Positions 1 to 7,527 of a stretch of 10,109 nt of DNA are shown piece after piece (position 1 is the stretch's first letter; each line of letters opens with the position of its first letter). This DNA is from CAYMSA01 sp964392965. GTDB taxonomy: Bacteria > Actinomycetota > Coriobacteriia > Anaerosomatales > Anaerosomataceae. The DNA lies in assembly GCA_964392965.1 (NCBI GenBank), contig CAYMSA010000062.1, forward strand, positions 1 to 10,109, in the 5' to 3' direction. Under the pieces are notes generated by a model, which was given only the letters and a program-made list of their open reading frames with translations, was not told the origin of the DNA and did not search any database. Position numbers and translations under genes: made by a program.

Positions 1-1782
1 GTCTCGCTCGTCGGTGTGGCGACGCTCGCGCCGGAGCCCGCCCTGGCGGCGACCTGGACCGTGGACACGGCGGGGCGGACCGAAGACCAGATCCGCGCCC
101 AGTGGAGCGCGCTGCAGCCCACCTACACGGGCACGCCGTACTCGGCCACACCCAGCTGGAGCAGCCCGTACGCGACGGGCGCGGTCCATTCGTCGTTCGC
201 CAACGACGGACTGAAGATGATCAACTTCGGTCGGTACCTCGCCGGGCTGCCCGCCGATGTGACGCTTGACGCTGGTCGCTCGTCGACCGCCCAGTACGGG
301 GCCGTTCTGCTTGCCGCGACACGCGTGCTCACCCACACGCCCTCCCAGCCGTCGGGCATGAGTGACTCCTTCTACCAGACGGGCCTCTCTTCGACGAAGT
401 CGAGCAACATCGGCTCGGGCTACCAGGACTCGGAGGGGTTCCAGAAGGGGTGCTTCGCCGATTCGTACTCAAGCACGGTGTCGACGGTCGGTCATCGTCG
501 CTGGCTCCTGAACCCGGCGATGAAGGTGACGGGCATCGGTTTCGCCAACTCCTGGCACACGACCTACGCATTCGACAAGTCCCGGACGGACACCGTCTCC
601 TACACCTCGATCAACTGGCCGGCCGCGGGCTACTTCCCGGTGGAGTTCTTCTCGTCGGCCACGCCGTGGTCCATCACACTCAATCCCGCCCGTTACGATT
701 GGGACGCGACCGGCCACACCGTGACGCTCAAGCGTGCCTCGGACGGTAAGACCTGGCGCTTCGACGCAAGTGACCACTCAGCCAGCCCGAGCACGTCCGC
801 CGATTACTTCAACGCGAGCTTCGAGGGCTACGGCGTGGGCAACGCCTTCATCTTCCGCCCGGCAGGTGTCACCTACGAGCCGGGCGACTCGTTCACCGTC
901 ACGCTCTCGGGCGGCATCTACCTCGAGGGGACGAGGACGCCGGCCACCGTCAGCTATCAGACGACGTTCATGACGCTCGCCGCGTCGGCGGTCGAACCCG
1001 AGCCCGTTGCCGACGGCATCGTCGAGGACTACTCGGCAGGCGTGACGTTCGACCGCTTCGTGCCGGTCAGGAGCTCCGCGTACTCGGGAGACAGTTATAC
1101 GTACGGACGCTGGACGGGCACCGAGTTCAAGGTGAAGTTCAACGGGACGGCGATCTCGTGGATCGGCCCGAAGCAGTCCATGTATGGCATGGCCGATGTC
1201 TACGTCGACGGCACGAAGGTGGCGACGGTCGACTGCTACGCGCCGGCCTCGAAGGCTACGCTTGCCGCGACGATCTGGGAGACGTCGGGACTCAAGAGCG
1301 GGGAGCACACCGTCAGTATCCGCCTCACCGGGAAGAAGAACGCCGCTTCGACCGGTTACGTGGTCGTGATGGACACGTTCGACACCGGGACGACCGAGCT
1401 TGCCGAGGTGGCCGCGCGCGCGAACGAGACGGCCGGCACGTTCTCGGGCACGTGGGTGAACTGCGCCAACACGACGTACACGAGCGGCACCTACCGCTAC
1501 AGCAGGTGGGCCGGAACCAAGGTGACCTACCGCTTCACGGGCACCGGCGTGACGTGGATCGGCCCCAGGGCGCCCTTCTACGGCAAAGCCGACGTCTACA
1601 TCGACGGTGTCCGCCGCGCGACGGTCTCGCAGTACGGGCCGCTCGGCTGGCGCTGCCCCGTGTGGGACTCGGGCACGCTCGCGCGTGGCACGCACACACT
1701 GGAGATCCGCGTGCTGGGCACGAAGGTCCCGGAGTCGACGGGCACGGTCGTGGTGGTCGACTCCTTCGACGTGCGCGACTGA
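1..1782 (+). CDS. Secreted CAP-domain protein with two tandem C-terminal beta domains (5' partial)
   Basis: The frame is open from base 1 and reads VSLVGVATLAPEPALA then ATW. This looks like the end of a signal-peptide hydrophobic core with an ALA cleavage site, so the true start lies upstream and the GTG at 16 is probably internal. Residues here count from that GTG. Residues about 60-210 form a CAP (SCP/PR1, YkwD-like) domain, with His107 in LTHTP, SSNIGSG at 129-135 and GHRRWLLNP at 159-167. Residues about 200-320 (WPAAGYFPVEFF, then GYGVGNAFIFRPAG) look like the beta-rich region that follows CAP domains in related clostridial and actinobacterial proteins. Residues 336-457 and 465-588 are two copies of one domain sharing WIGP, Y/FYGxADVYxDG, G-HT and STGxVVVxDxFD. 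The likely location is outside the membrane or on the cell wall. The ligand is unknown; carbohydrate binding by the repeats is inferred. The CAP call is fairly firm, the exact role is not. Confidence 0.8.
   Translation, partial: VSLVGVATLAPEPALAATWTVDTAGRTEDQIRAQWSALQPTYTGTPYSATPSWSSPYATGAVHSSFANDGLKMINFGRYLAGLPADVTLDAGRSSTAQYGAVLLAATRVLTHTPSQPSGMSDSFYQTGLSSTKSSNIGSGYQDSEGFQKGCFADSYSSTVSTVGHRRWLLNPAMKVTGIGFANSWHTTYAFDKSRTDTVSYTSINWPAAGYFPVEFFSSATPWSITLNPARYDWDATGHTVTLKRASDGKTWRFDASDHSASPSTSADYFNASFEGYGVGNAFIFRPAGVTYEPGDSFTVTLSGGIYLEGTRTPATVSYQTTFMTLAASAVEPEPVADGIVEDYSAGVTFDRFVPVRSSAYSGDSYTYGRWTGTEFKVKFNGTAISWIGPKQSMYGMADVYVDGTKVATVDCYAPASKATLAATIWETSGLKSGEHTVSIRLTGKKNAASTGYVVVMDTFDTGTTELAEVAARANETAGTFSGTWVNCANTTYTSGTYRYSRWAGTKVTYRFTGTGVTWIGPRAPFYGKADVYIDGVRRATVSQYGPLGWRCPVWDSGTLARGTHTLEIRVLGTKVPESTGTVVVVDSFDVRD
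1021..1779 (+). repeat. Two tandem protein-domain repeats in the CAP protein
   Basis: Bases 1021-1386 and 1408-1779 encode two copies of a domain of about 122-124 residues. Both have a RWxGT/RWAGT strand, a WIGP motif, YGMADVYVDG or YGKADVYIDG, a W-(D/E)-(T/S)-(S)-G element, a (S/R)G-(E/T)-HT turn, and a closing STGYVVVMDTFD or STGTVVVVDSFD. The similarity is clear in protein but diverged in DNA, so this is an old duplication and not a recent slippage array. The pattern resembles a jelly-roll, galactose-binding-like fold, which is inference. Confidence 0.75.
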
Positions 1783-1852
1783 CGTCTGGCGGAGAATCGC
1801 AGGTATGGACGCGTTCCGGTGTTGGTGCCATCCTTGAACGGTTGCTGTCGAC

Positions 1853-1870
1853 TGTCGCGCTCGCGCGACA
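1853..1870. promoter_or_regulatory. Perfect 18-bp palindrome in the galU leader
   Basis: TGTCGCGCTCGCGCGACA has 8-base arms that are exact reverse complements around a central TC. It ends 31 bases before the galU ATG. As RNA it would form a GC-rich hairpin, realistically with 7 pairs and a 4-base loop. No T-run follows, so it is not a standard intrinsic terminator. It could be an operator, a leader hairpin, or a U-less terminator for the CAP gene; the sequence does not decide. The rest of the 119-base gap (1783-1901) shows no convincing promoter. Confidence 0.4.
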
Positions 1871-1887
1871 CGTCGGGGGACCGGACG

Positions 1888-1892
1888 AGGGG
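1888..1892 (+). promoter_or_regulatory. Shine-Dalgarno site for galU
   Basis: AGGGG lies 9 bases before the ATG at 1902 and supports that start over the longer open frame that reaches back into the CAP gene. Confidence 0.6.
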
Positions 1893-1901
1893 ACATCGAC
1901 C

Positions 1902-2759
1902 ATGAAAGCTATCATTCCCGCCGCAGGGCTTGGCACTCGCTTCCTGCCGGCCACGAAAGAACAGCCGAAGGAAATGCTGCCGGTAGCGGGCAAGCCCGTC
2001 ATCCAGTACGTCGTGGAGGAGGCCGTGGCGGCGGGCGCCGAAGACGTCCTCATCGTCACAGGACGCGGTAAGCGCGCCATCGAGGACCATTTCGACCGCT
2101 CGCATGAGCTCGAGCAGTTGCTCCAGGGAGCGGGGAAGGCCCCCCAGGCGGATGAGATCCGGGCGATCTCGGAGCTAGCGAACGTCTTCTACGTGCGGCA
2201 GGGGATACCCCGGGGACTCGGGCACGCGGTCCTGTGCGGGGCGCCGTACGTCAACAACGAGCCCTTCTACCTGCTCCTCGGTGACGTCATCGTGCCCGAG
2301 GCCGACTGCCTTCCGCGGCTGCGCGAGGTCCACGAGCGCTTTGGCGCGTCGGTCATCGCGGTGACGCCGGTTCCTGCCGAGGACGTGTGCCGCTTCGGCG
2401 TGATCGCGGGCGAGGAGATCGAGCCCGGGCTCTGGCGCCTGACCGACCTGGTGGAGAAGCCGTCGGTGGAAGACGCGCCGAGCAACCTCGTCATCTTCGG
2501 CCGCTACCTGCTGACGCCGACCGTCATGTCGCTGCTGCCGGATGTGGCGCCCGGTGCGGGCGATGAGATCCAGCTGACCGACGCGCTGCGCGCACTGCTG
2601 CGGACCGAGGAGATGTACGCGGTGAGCATCGAAGAGCCCGGCTTCGACACGGGCACCGTGCCGTCCTGGCTCGAGGCGAATGTGCGGCTCACGCTGCGCG
2701 ATCCCGCATGCGGGCCGGCCTTCCGAGAGACGCTGCGCGCCATCCTCGACGGGGAGTAG
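1902..2759 (+). CDS. galU: UTP--glucose-1-phosphate uridylyltransferase
   Basis: The enzyme makes UDP-glucose and pyrophosphate from UTP and glucose-1-phosphate in the cytoplasm, feeding surface polysaccharide and glycolipid synthesis. The protein is 285 residues, normal for bacterial GalU/GtaB. It starts with the nucleotide-binding loop AAGLGTRFLPATKEQPKEML, followed by GRGKRAIEDHFDRSHELE, GIPRGLGHAVLCG, LLGDVIV, LVEKP, GDEIQLTDAL and GFDTGTVPSWLEANV. All are recognisable GalU motifs in the usual order. The ATG at 1902 is preceded by AGGGG at 1888-1892 with 9 bases of spacing. The frame is open much further upstream, but that stretch runs antisense-like through the CAP gene and lacks family sequence, so it is rejected. 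It ends in TAG just before the 100-N gap and faces the minus-strand cluster. RfbA-type thymidylyltransferases differ in these motifs, so galU is the firm call. Confidence 0.95.
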   Translation: MKAIIPAAGLGTRFLPATKEQPKEMLPVAGKPVIQYVVEEAVAAGAEDVLIVTGRGKRAIEDHFDRSHELEQLLQGAGKAPQADEIRAISELANVFYVRQGIPRGLGHAVLCGAPYVNNEPFYLLLGDVIVPEADCLPRLREVHERFGASVIAVTPVPAEDVCRFGVIAGEEIEPGLWRLTDLVEKPSVEDAPSNLVIFGRYLLTPTVMSLLPDVAPGAGDEIQLTDALRALLRTEEMYAVSIEEPGFDTGTVPSWLEANVRLTLRDPACGPAFRETLRAILDGE

Positions 2760-2775
2760 GGCGGCCGGCCGGTGC

Positions 2776-2875
2776 NNNNNNNNNNNNNNNNNNNNNNNNN
2801 NNNNNNNNNNNNNNNNNNNNNNNNNNNNNNNNNNNNNNNNNNNNNNNNNNNNNNNNNNNNNNNNNNNNNNNNNNN
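2776..2875. other. Assembly gap of exactly 100 N
   Basis: The run of N has the round length often used as a placeholder, so its true size is unknown. It lies between the galU stop (2759) and the cut 3' end of the minus-strand glycosyltransferase. By comparison with the paralog at 5170-6126, that gene lacks about 24 residues plus its stop, roughly 75 bases. Any terminator between the two convergent genes would also fall here. Only 16 bases (2760-2775) are readable between the galU stop and the gap; they contain GGCCGGCC. Confidence 0.95.
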
Positions 2876-3773
2876 TCCGTCCCTCGGCATTGAGTGGGAT
2901 GCCGTCTGCGGCGTGGAGCGCCCTGAGCCGGCCGAGTTCGGCGATGAGGGCCGGGGCGTCGCCGTACGGGACGTGGATCGTGTGCGGGACCGGGTACGAG
3001 TAGATGACCGGCCTCGCGGCGAGGAGCCCTTCACCCACGGACATCGCCGCGCCGTCGTGGGGGACGAGGCGCACCACGCAGCTCGCCTCGCGGTAGACGG
3101 ACGCCATGTCGTCGACGAAGCCGAGGAACTCGACATTCTCCGGTATGGCGGTGAGTCCCGCGCCGTCGCCCCCCGCGATACGGAAGCGCACGTCGGGGAG
3201 CGCCCCGGCAGCCGCAAGGAGTGCGGGGAGCCCGTAGAAGTCCCTGCGGTGGTCGGGGACGTAGCTCAGGACGGTCATCCGCGCCGGCATCGGCGCGATC
3301 TGGTCGGGCATGGCGATGACCGCGCCAGGGAAGGGGGCCGTGCGGGCGTCCACCCCCGCCGAGCGGAGCTCCTCGGTCAGACGGTCGGCACCGGCGAGGT
3401 TGGTCCACGCGTTGAAGCAGGCGAGCTCCGCTGACGGAAGGTTCCCCGAGGCCGCGCGCTCGAGCAGCCGCAGGACGTCCGTGCCCATCCAGTACGTGAC
3501 GATGCGCAGCCGCGGGAGCCGGTGGCGGCCAGCGGCGAGCCAGAGCCGGTCACGCCGGGTGCGAAAGTCGGGGAGCGCGCCCACGCGCACGAGGACGTCG
3601 CTCGATGCGAGCAGCCAGAGCTTGTGCCACGGCGAGCGCCCGTCGGCCGCCGTGTGGTGCCGGCAGCTCACGACGTCCGGGTAGGCCGCCTCGAGCTCGG
3701 CAGCGAGCATGCGCGCCCAGCGGGGCTCGCCGACGAAGGCGATGCGCGTGCGGCGTGCGCTCCCGGGCGTCAC
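2876..3773 (-). CDS. GT-B/GT4-like glycosyltransferase, copy 1 (3' end lost in gap)
   Basis: This is a putative sugar transferase of surface polysaccharide synthesis. 299 residues are readable before the sequence runs into the N gap. The GTG start at 3773 overlaps the flippase stop as GTGA, giving MTPGSARRTRIAFVGE, which matches the start of its paralog; there is no strong ribosome site, so translational coupling is likely. Visible features are IAFVGEPRWA at 11-20, YWMGTDV at 94-100, LSYVPDHRRDFYGLP at 169-183, FLGFVDDM at 216-223, and the donor-side HDGAAMSVGEGLLAARPVIYS at 239-259, where Glu248 fits the second Glu of the GT4 motif. It is close to the 5170-6126 protein along its whole length, by eye about half or more identical. 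Donor and acceptor sugars cannot be told. An open frame continues through the N run into the galU antisense strand, but that is an artefact of the gap. Confidence 0.75.
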
Positions 3774-5143
3774 GGGCGCCGTCGCCGTCTCTCGAGGTAG
3801 CCGCGCGCCGAGGCGCCGAGGGCCCGCGCATCGGCGGCCGTCACGACGAACCACTGGCGGGGGCGCGCGCCGGTGTTGCGCGAGAAGAGCCACATCGTCA
3901 CGAGCGAGCTGCCCGTGTAGGAGACGGACGACGAGAGCGCCGCGCCGATGGCCCCGCCCGCAAGGTCGGGGAAGGCGGCGATGCACACCGGGATGAGTAC
4001 GATGTTGAGGACCAGGTTGCCGGCCATCGCCCCGAAGGAGACCCACGGGTAGAGGAGGCCCTTCGACGCCAGGTTGGCGCTCAGCACGCGCGAGATGCCG
4101 ATCATCCAGATGCCCGGCAGCAGCAGGAGGAAGGGGACCGTCGCCGGCAGGAACTCGACGCCGAAGAGGAGCCGGATGACCGGCGCCATGATGAGGCCGG
4201 CCAGGAGGCAGATGACGAGCATGAACACGGCCGTCACGCGGGCGCTCCGCAGCGTGAGCGCATCGGCGTCCTCGGCGCTCGACTGGAGGTTCTTGGCGAG
4301 GAGCGAGCTCGCGAGCGCGTTGGGGGCGTTCCACATGAGCTCGGCGAACGTGACCGCCACCGAGTACACGCCGACCGCCGCCGACCCGCCGAGGTAGCCG
4401 AGGACGATGAGGTCCTGCCGGTAGTTGAGGTACCCGGCGAGGTTGGACATGTACGCCTTGCCCGAGTACGAGGCGGACTCCTTGAGTGTGGAAAGCTTCA
4501 CGGAGAGTCGCCTGGTGTAGTGCCGCATGAGGCGCTGCGAGTTGAGCACCAGGCCGAGGAGCGCCGAGAGGAGCATCGCCGCGGTGGCCGTCGGGATCGT
4601 CAGCATCTCGACGAGGTACGCGCCGCCGATGACGGCGAGCGAGACGATCACGCCCGCCATCTGCGTGCGCGCGAGGGCCTTCATCTCGCCGAGCCCCATG
4701 TTGATGCCCGCGATGTTCTGGGCCGCGAGCGTCACCGGCAGGATCGCGCAGGCGATGACCGCTGCGGTGAGCGGGATGCTCTCCACGACGGCGAGCGGCC
4801 CCACGGTGAACAGCAGCACGATGGGCACCCCGATGGCGCCGAGGACGCCCGCGATGGCGAGCGAGTTGCCCATGACCTCGGCGAGGCGGTGCTTGCGTGT
4901 GCCGATGAAGTACGTGTTGGCGCTCGCGATGCCGAGGTTGAAGACGGCCGCGAGGATGGCGGGCACCTGCTGGACCTCGGTGAGGATGCCCTTGCCCTCC
5001 GGGCCGAGCGCGCGCGCGATGAGGATGCTCGTGACGAAGCCCACGCCGAGCCGGAAGACCTGCGCGAGGAGCGTGTAGGCGGATGCCGAGCCGAGGCGCA
5101 CCTGCCTCGGCTGTGCTGTCTCCTGCGTCTCGTCTTCAGGCAT
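3770..5143 (-). CDS. Wzx-like polysaccharide flippase (MOP/PST superfamily)
   Basis: This 457-residue integral membrane protein probably flips undecaprenyl-linked repeat units across the cytoplasmic membrane. Its size is typical of PST-family exporters. It begins with a short polar stretch, then a first helix near residues 20-43 and the signature ARALGPEGKGILTEVQ at 43-58, characteristic of this family. Long hydrophobic segments follow at about 60-80, 92-120, 124-145, 162-200, 243-270, 303-327, 333-352, 366-392 and 396-421. The tail is basic (ERRRRRP). The ATG at 5143 is 26 bases after the upstream glycosyltransferase stop and has only a weak GGA ribosome site; the frame is open to 5242, inside that gene, so the ATG is preferred. 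Its TGA overlaps the next gene's GTG. The family call is strong; the lipid-linked substrate is unknown. Confidence 0.9.
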   Translation of the reverse strand: MPEDETQETAQPRQVRLGSASAYTLLAQVFRLGVGFVTSILIARALGPEGKGILTEVQQVPAILAAVFNLGIASANTYFIGTRKHRLAEVMGNSLAIAGVLGAIGVPIVLLFTVGPLAVVESIPLTAAVIACAILPVTLAAQNIAGINMGLGEMKALARTQMAGVIVSLAVIGGAYLVEMLTIPTATAAMLLSALLGLVLNSQRLMRHYTRRLSVKLSTLKESASYSGKAYMSNLAGYLNYRQDLIVLGYLGGSAAVGVYSVAVTFAELMWNAPNALASSLLAKNLQSSAEDADALTLRSARVTAVFMLVICLLAGLIMAPVIRLLFGVEFLPATVPFLLLLPGIWMIGISRVLSANLASKGLLYPWVSFGAMAGNLVLNIVLIPVCIAAFPDLAGGAIGAALSSSVSYTGSSLVTMWLFSRNTGARPRQWFVVTAADARALGASARGYLERRRRRP

Positions 5144-5169
5144 CGATCCGTGGTCCGTCCATCGTGGTG

Positions 5170-6126
5170 TCAGGCATCGGAGAGGAGGGTGTCGAGCAGA
5201 CGGGCGATCCTGGCTCCCTGGTCGTACTCGCGCAGGGCCCACGCCCGGCCAGCATCGTTACGTAGGATACCACCGGCCACGTGCTGTTCTCTGAGGGCGG
5301 CGAGCGCCGTCACGAGGCCGTGTTCGTCACGATACGGCACGTGGATGGTGTGCGGCCACTCGTAGGAGTAGATGACGGGGCGCGCGGCGAGCAGGCCCTC
5401 GGCGACAGACATCCCGGCGCCGTCGTGCGCCACGAGGCGGACGACGCAGCTCGCCGCGGCGTAGACGGCGTCCATATCCTCCACGAAGCCGAGGAAGCGC
5501 ACGTTGGGCGGGAGTCCCGTGAGGTCATGCCCGGTTCCGCCGGCGATCATGAAGTCGACGTCGGGCAGTGCGCGGGCGGCTGCGAGAAGCGTGGGGAGGT
5601 CGTAGAAGTCGCGGCGGTGGTCCGGCACGTAGCCGAGGACCGTCATCCGCGCGGGAAGCGGCGGCGCCTCGGCGGGTGGCTCGCGCGTGAGGCCGGGGTA
5701 GGGGACGGTCGTGGCGCTCACGCCGAGGGTCGCGAGCTCGCTGGTGAGGCGCTCGACGCCGGTGATGTTGCGCCAGGCGCGGATGGCGGCGAGGTCGGCC
5801 TCGGGCAGCGTGCCCTCGGCGGAGCGGCGCAGCGCGGTGAGGACGTCGGTGCCGATCCAGTAGATGAACGTGGTGAGCCGGGGGCGGCGATGGCGGCTCA
5901 TCCACACCCAGAGGCGCTCGTGGCGGCGGGCGAGGTTGGGCGGCATGCCGACCCGCACGATGATGTCGTGCGCGAGGAGCAGCCAGAGCTTGCGTGCCCA
6001 TGCGCGGCGCGCCGAGAAGGGCATCGCGTGACAGCGGACGAGGGCGGGGTGGCGGCGGTTCAGCTCCTCGGCCAGCAGGGTGACCCAGCGGGCCTCGCCG
6101 ACGAAAGCGATCCGTGTGCGTCTCAA
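5170..6126 (-). CDS. GT-B/GT4-like glycosyltransferase, copy 2
   Basis: First gene of the minus-strand cluster, 318 residues. It is a putative cytoplasmic sugar transferase for the polysaccharide repeat unit. The TTG start at 6126 gives MRRTRIAFVGE, lining up with copy 1, and has AGGGGG 6 bases upstream. The open frame extends further, but only by running antisense through the divergent plus-strand gene. Motifs are IAFVGEARW at 6-14, YWIGTDV at 89-95, LGYVPDHRRDFYDLP at 164-178, FLGFVEDM at 211-218, and HDGAGMSVAEGLLAARPVIYS at 234-254 with Glu243 as the likely donor-binding Glu. The C-terminal RAWALREYDQGARIARLLD is a usual closing helix of this fold and shows what copy 1 has lost in the gap. 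The flippase follows after 26 bases. The exact sugar specificity is unknown. Confidence 0.8.
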   Translation of the reverse strand: MRRTRIAFVGEARWVTLLAEELNRRHPALVRCHAMPFSARRAWARKLWLLLAHDIIVRVGMPPNLARRHERLWVWMSRHRRPRLTTFIYWIGTDVLTALRRSAEGTLPEADLAAIRAWRNITGVERLTSELATLGVSATTVPYPGLTREPPAEAPPLPARMTVLGYVPDHRRDFYDLPTLLAAARALPDVDFMIAGGTGHDLTGLPPNVRFLGFVEDMDAVYAAASCVVRLVAHDGAGMSVAEGLLAARPVIYSYEWPHTIHVPYRDEHGLVTALAALREQHVAGGILRNDAGRAWALREYDQGARIARLLDTLLSDA

Positions 6127-6246
6127 CTGCGGCCCCCTGCAGGGAAGTGCGGTTCCGGCATCGCGTGAGTATACAATACCGGTGACACCGCATGACCGTG
6201 CGACGTCACAGGTACGACCGGCCGCTTCCCCGGGGATGGTGTCCAC
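6127..6246. promoter_or_regulatory. Divergent intergenic region with AT island and small palindrome
   Basis: These 120 bases separate the diverging clusters and should hold both promoters. The only AT-rich patch is around 6168-6178. On the minus strand it contains TATACT, one base off the -10 consensus; on the plus strand it contains TACAAT (6172-6177), also one base off. I see no convincing -35 box for either. Just beside it, CGGTGACACCG (6180-6190) is a perfect 5-base-arm palindrome around one central base, placed where a regulator could affect both directions. The operator role is inferred. Confidence 0.4.
6133..6138 (-). promoter_or_regulatory. Shine-Dalgarno site deciding a TTG start
   Basis: Read on the minus strand, AGGGGG lies 6 bases before TTG at 6126. 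It is the only good ribosome site near the point where the paralog alignment begins, so it supports TTG as the start. Confidence 0.6.
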
Positions 6247-7527
6247 ATGCGCCTGGCCGAACCGGCTGCGCCCCTGCGACATCTGCTCATGATCGCGTAC
6301 CACTTCCCGCCGTTCGCGGGCATCGGTGGCCAGCGCGCGCTTCGCTTCGCCCGCGCGCTCCCCGCGTACGGGTGGCGTGCCACGGTCATCACGTGCGACC
6401 GGTATCGCGGTGCGGTCGATGCTGCCATCCTCGGCGCCGACGAGCCCTTCACGATCCTGCGCGTCCCTGCGCACCTGCTGCCGTCCCGGCCGTACCGGCT
6501 CATGATGTGGCTCCGGTGGCACCTGCTGCCCGACGAGGCGCTCCGGTGGTCCCGGGAGGTCGTGAAGGCCGCGCGGCGCATCGAGACGCCGGTCGATGCG
6601 GTGTGGTCGACGGCGATGCCCTTCTCGGCGCACGTGGCCGCGCGGCGGCTCGCTGCAGGGTTCGACGTGCCGTGGGTGGCCGACTTCCGCGACCCGTACG
6701 TCGACAACCCCTACGTGCCGGGCGACCGGCTGCGCGAGCGCCGCGCGGCCATCCAGGCCCGCACGCTCGCGAGTGCCTCGCGCATCACGACGGTCTCCCC
6801 GGGGCAGATGGCGACACTCGGCAAGCACGCCGGGCGTGCGACCTTCCTGCCGAACGGATGGGACGCGCGGGACTTCTCCGGCGTCGTGACGCCGCCGCCG
6901 GGGCCGCCCTGGACGCTGAGGGTCGTCGGGACCGTGTACGGGCGGCAGGTGACCGACATCCCGCTCGCCGCGGCGCTCGAGCAGGCGCGAAACGCGATGC
7001 CCGGGCTGGCCGAGCGGCTCGCCGTCGAGTTCGTGGGCAAGGTGGCGCCCGAGGTGCGGGCCGACATCGAGGCCCGTGGCCTCGGCTTCGTCCGGTTCAC
7101 GGATCCACTCCCGCGTGCCGAGGCGATCCGCCTCATGCGGGAGGCGCACGCACTCATGCTGCTCAACCCGTCCGGGCCGGGGCGCGATGACGTGCTCACC
7201 GGCAAGGTCTTCGAGTACTGGGCGTCCGGTCGCCCGGTTCTCGCGCTTTCCGGGGACTCGACGGTCTCGCGCTGGTTGCGCGAGTCCGGGACGGGGACGG
7301 TCGTGCCCTACGATGATGCAGCCGCGATCGCCGAAGCGCTCTGCTCGCTCGCGACGAAGGGTCCGGAGGCGCTCGGAGGGGCCGCGCCGGAGTTCGCCGC
7401 GCGCTTCAGGAGCGACGCGCAGGCCGCCGAGCTCGCCGGGCTGCTGGATGCGGCCGTGGGGGAGCACGCGGCCGCGCGGGAGCATGCGGTCTCCCGCGAG
7501 CGCGCGGGCAGCAAGGGCTCCCGATGA
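6247..7527 (+). CDS. GT4 family glycosyltransferase (DFRDP type)
   Basis: A 426-residue GT-B glycosyltransferase, first of four in a plus-strand run, probably adding a sugar to a lipid-linked polysaccharide precursor. The N-terminal acceptor domain has LLMIAYHFPPFAGIGGQRA at 13-31, the glycine-rich start of this subfamily, followed by STAMPFSAHVAARRL at 121-135 and PWVADFRDPYVDNPY at 142-156. NGWD at 203-206 marks the interdomain region. The C-terminal donor domain has NPSGPGRDDVLTGKVFEY at 307-324 and ASGRPVLAL at 326-334; Lys320 and Glu323 fit the usual nucleotide-sugar site. The ATG at 6247 follows a GGGGA about 10 bases upstream. The last 20 or so residues (EHAAAREHAVSRERAG) are a charged, imperfectly repeated tail with no family match. 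Its stop overlaps the next start as ATGA. Substrate unknown. Confidence 0.85.
   Translation: MRLAEPAAPLRHLLMIAYHFPPFAGIGGQRALRFARALPAYGWRATVITCDRYRGAVDAAILGADEPFTILRVPAHLLPSRPYRLMMWLRWHLLPDEALRWSREVVKAARRIETPVDAVWSTAMPFSAHVAARRLAAGFDVPWVADFRDPYVDNPYVPGDRLRERRAAIQARTLASASRITTVSPGQMATLGKHAGRATFLPNGWDARDFSGVVTPPPGPPWTLRVVGTVYGRQVTDIPLAAALEQARNAMPGLAERLAVEFVGKVAPEVRADIEARGLGFVRFTDPLPRAEAIRLMREAHALMLLNPSGPGRDDVLTGKVFEYWASGRPVLALSGDSTVSRWLRESGTGTVVPYDDAAAIAEALCSLATKGPEALGGAAPEFAARFRSDAQAAELAGLLDAAVGEHAAAREHAVSRERAGSKGSR

Noticed and set aside
1833..1862. TTGAAC as a -35 box for galU
   Set aside because: No -10-like hexamer occurs at 16-18 bases downstream; the sequence there is GCGCTC.
778..1896. 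372-codon minus-strand open frame opposite the CAP gene
   Set aside because: Arg/His/Val-rich composition without motifs, while the plus strand has a signal peptide end, a CAP domain and internal repeats.
1158..1901. In-frame upstream extension of galU
   Set aside because: The extra residues overlap the CAP gene in another phase and have no GalU similarity; the ATG at 1902 has a good ribosome site and begins exactly at the nucleotide-binding loop.
2175..4334. Long minus-strand open frame crossing the 100-N gap and running antisense to galU
   Set aside because: Translation through N is meaningless. Only 2876-3773 shows family sequence; the rest is antisense of galU and of the flippase and is rich in Arg, Pro and His, as expected for shadow frames in GC-rich DNA.
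3605..5365. 586-codon plus-strand open frame opposite the flippase
   Set aside because: It is highly charged, low-complexity shadow coding opposite a well-supported membrane protein, with no motif or ribosome site.
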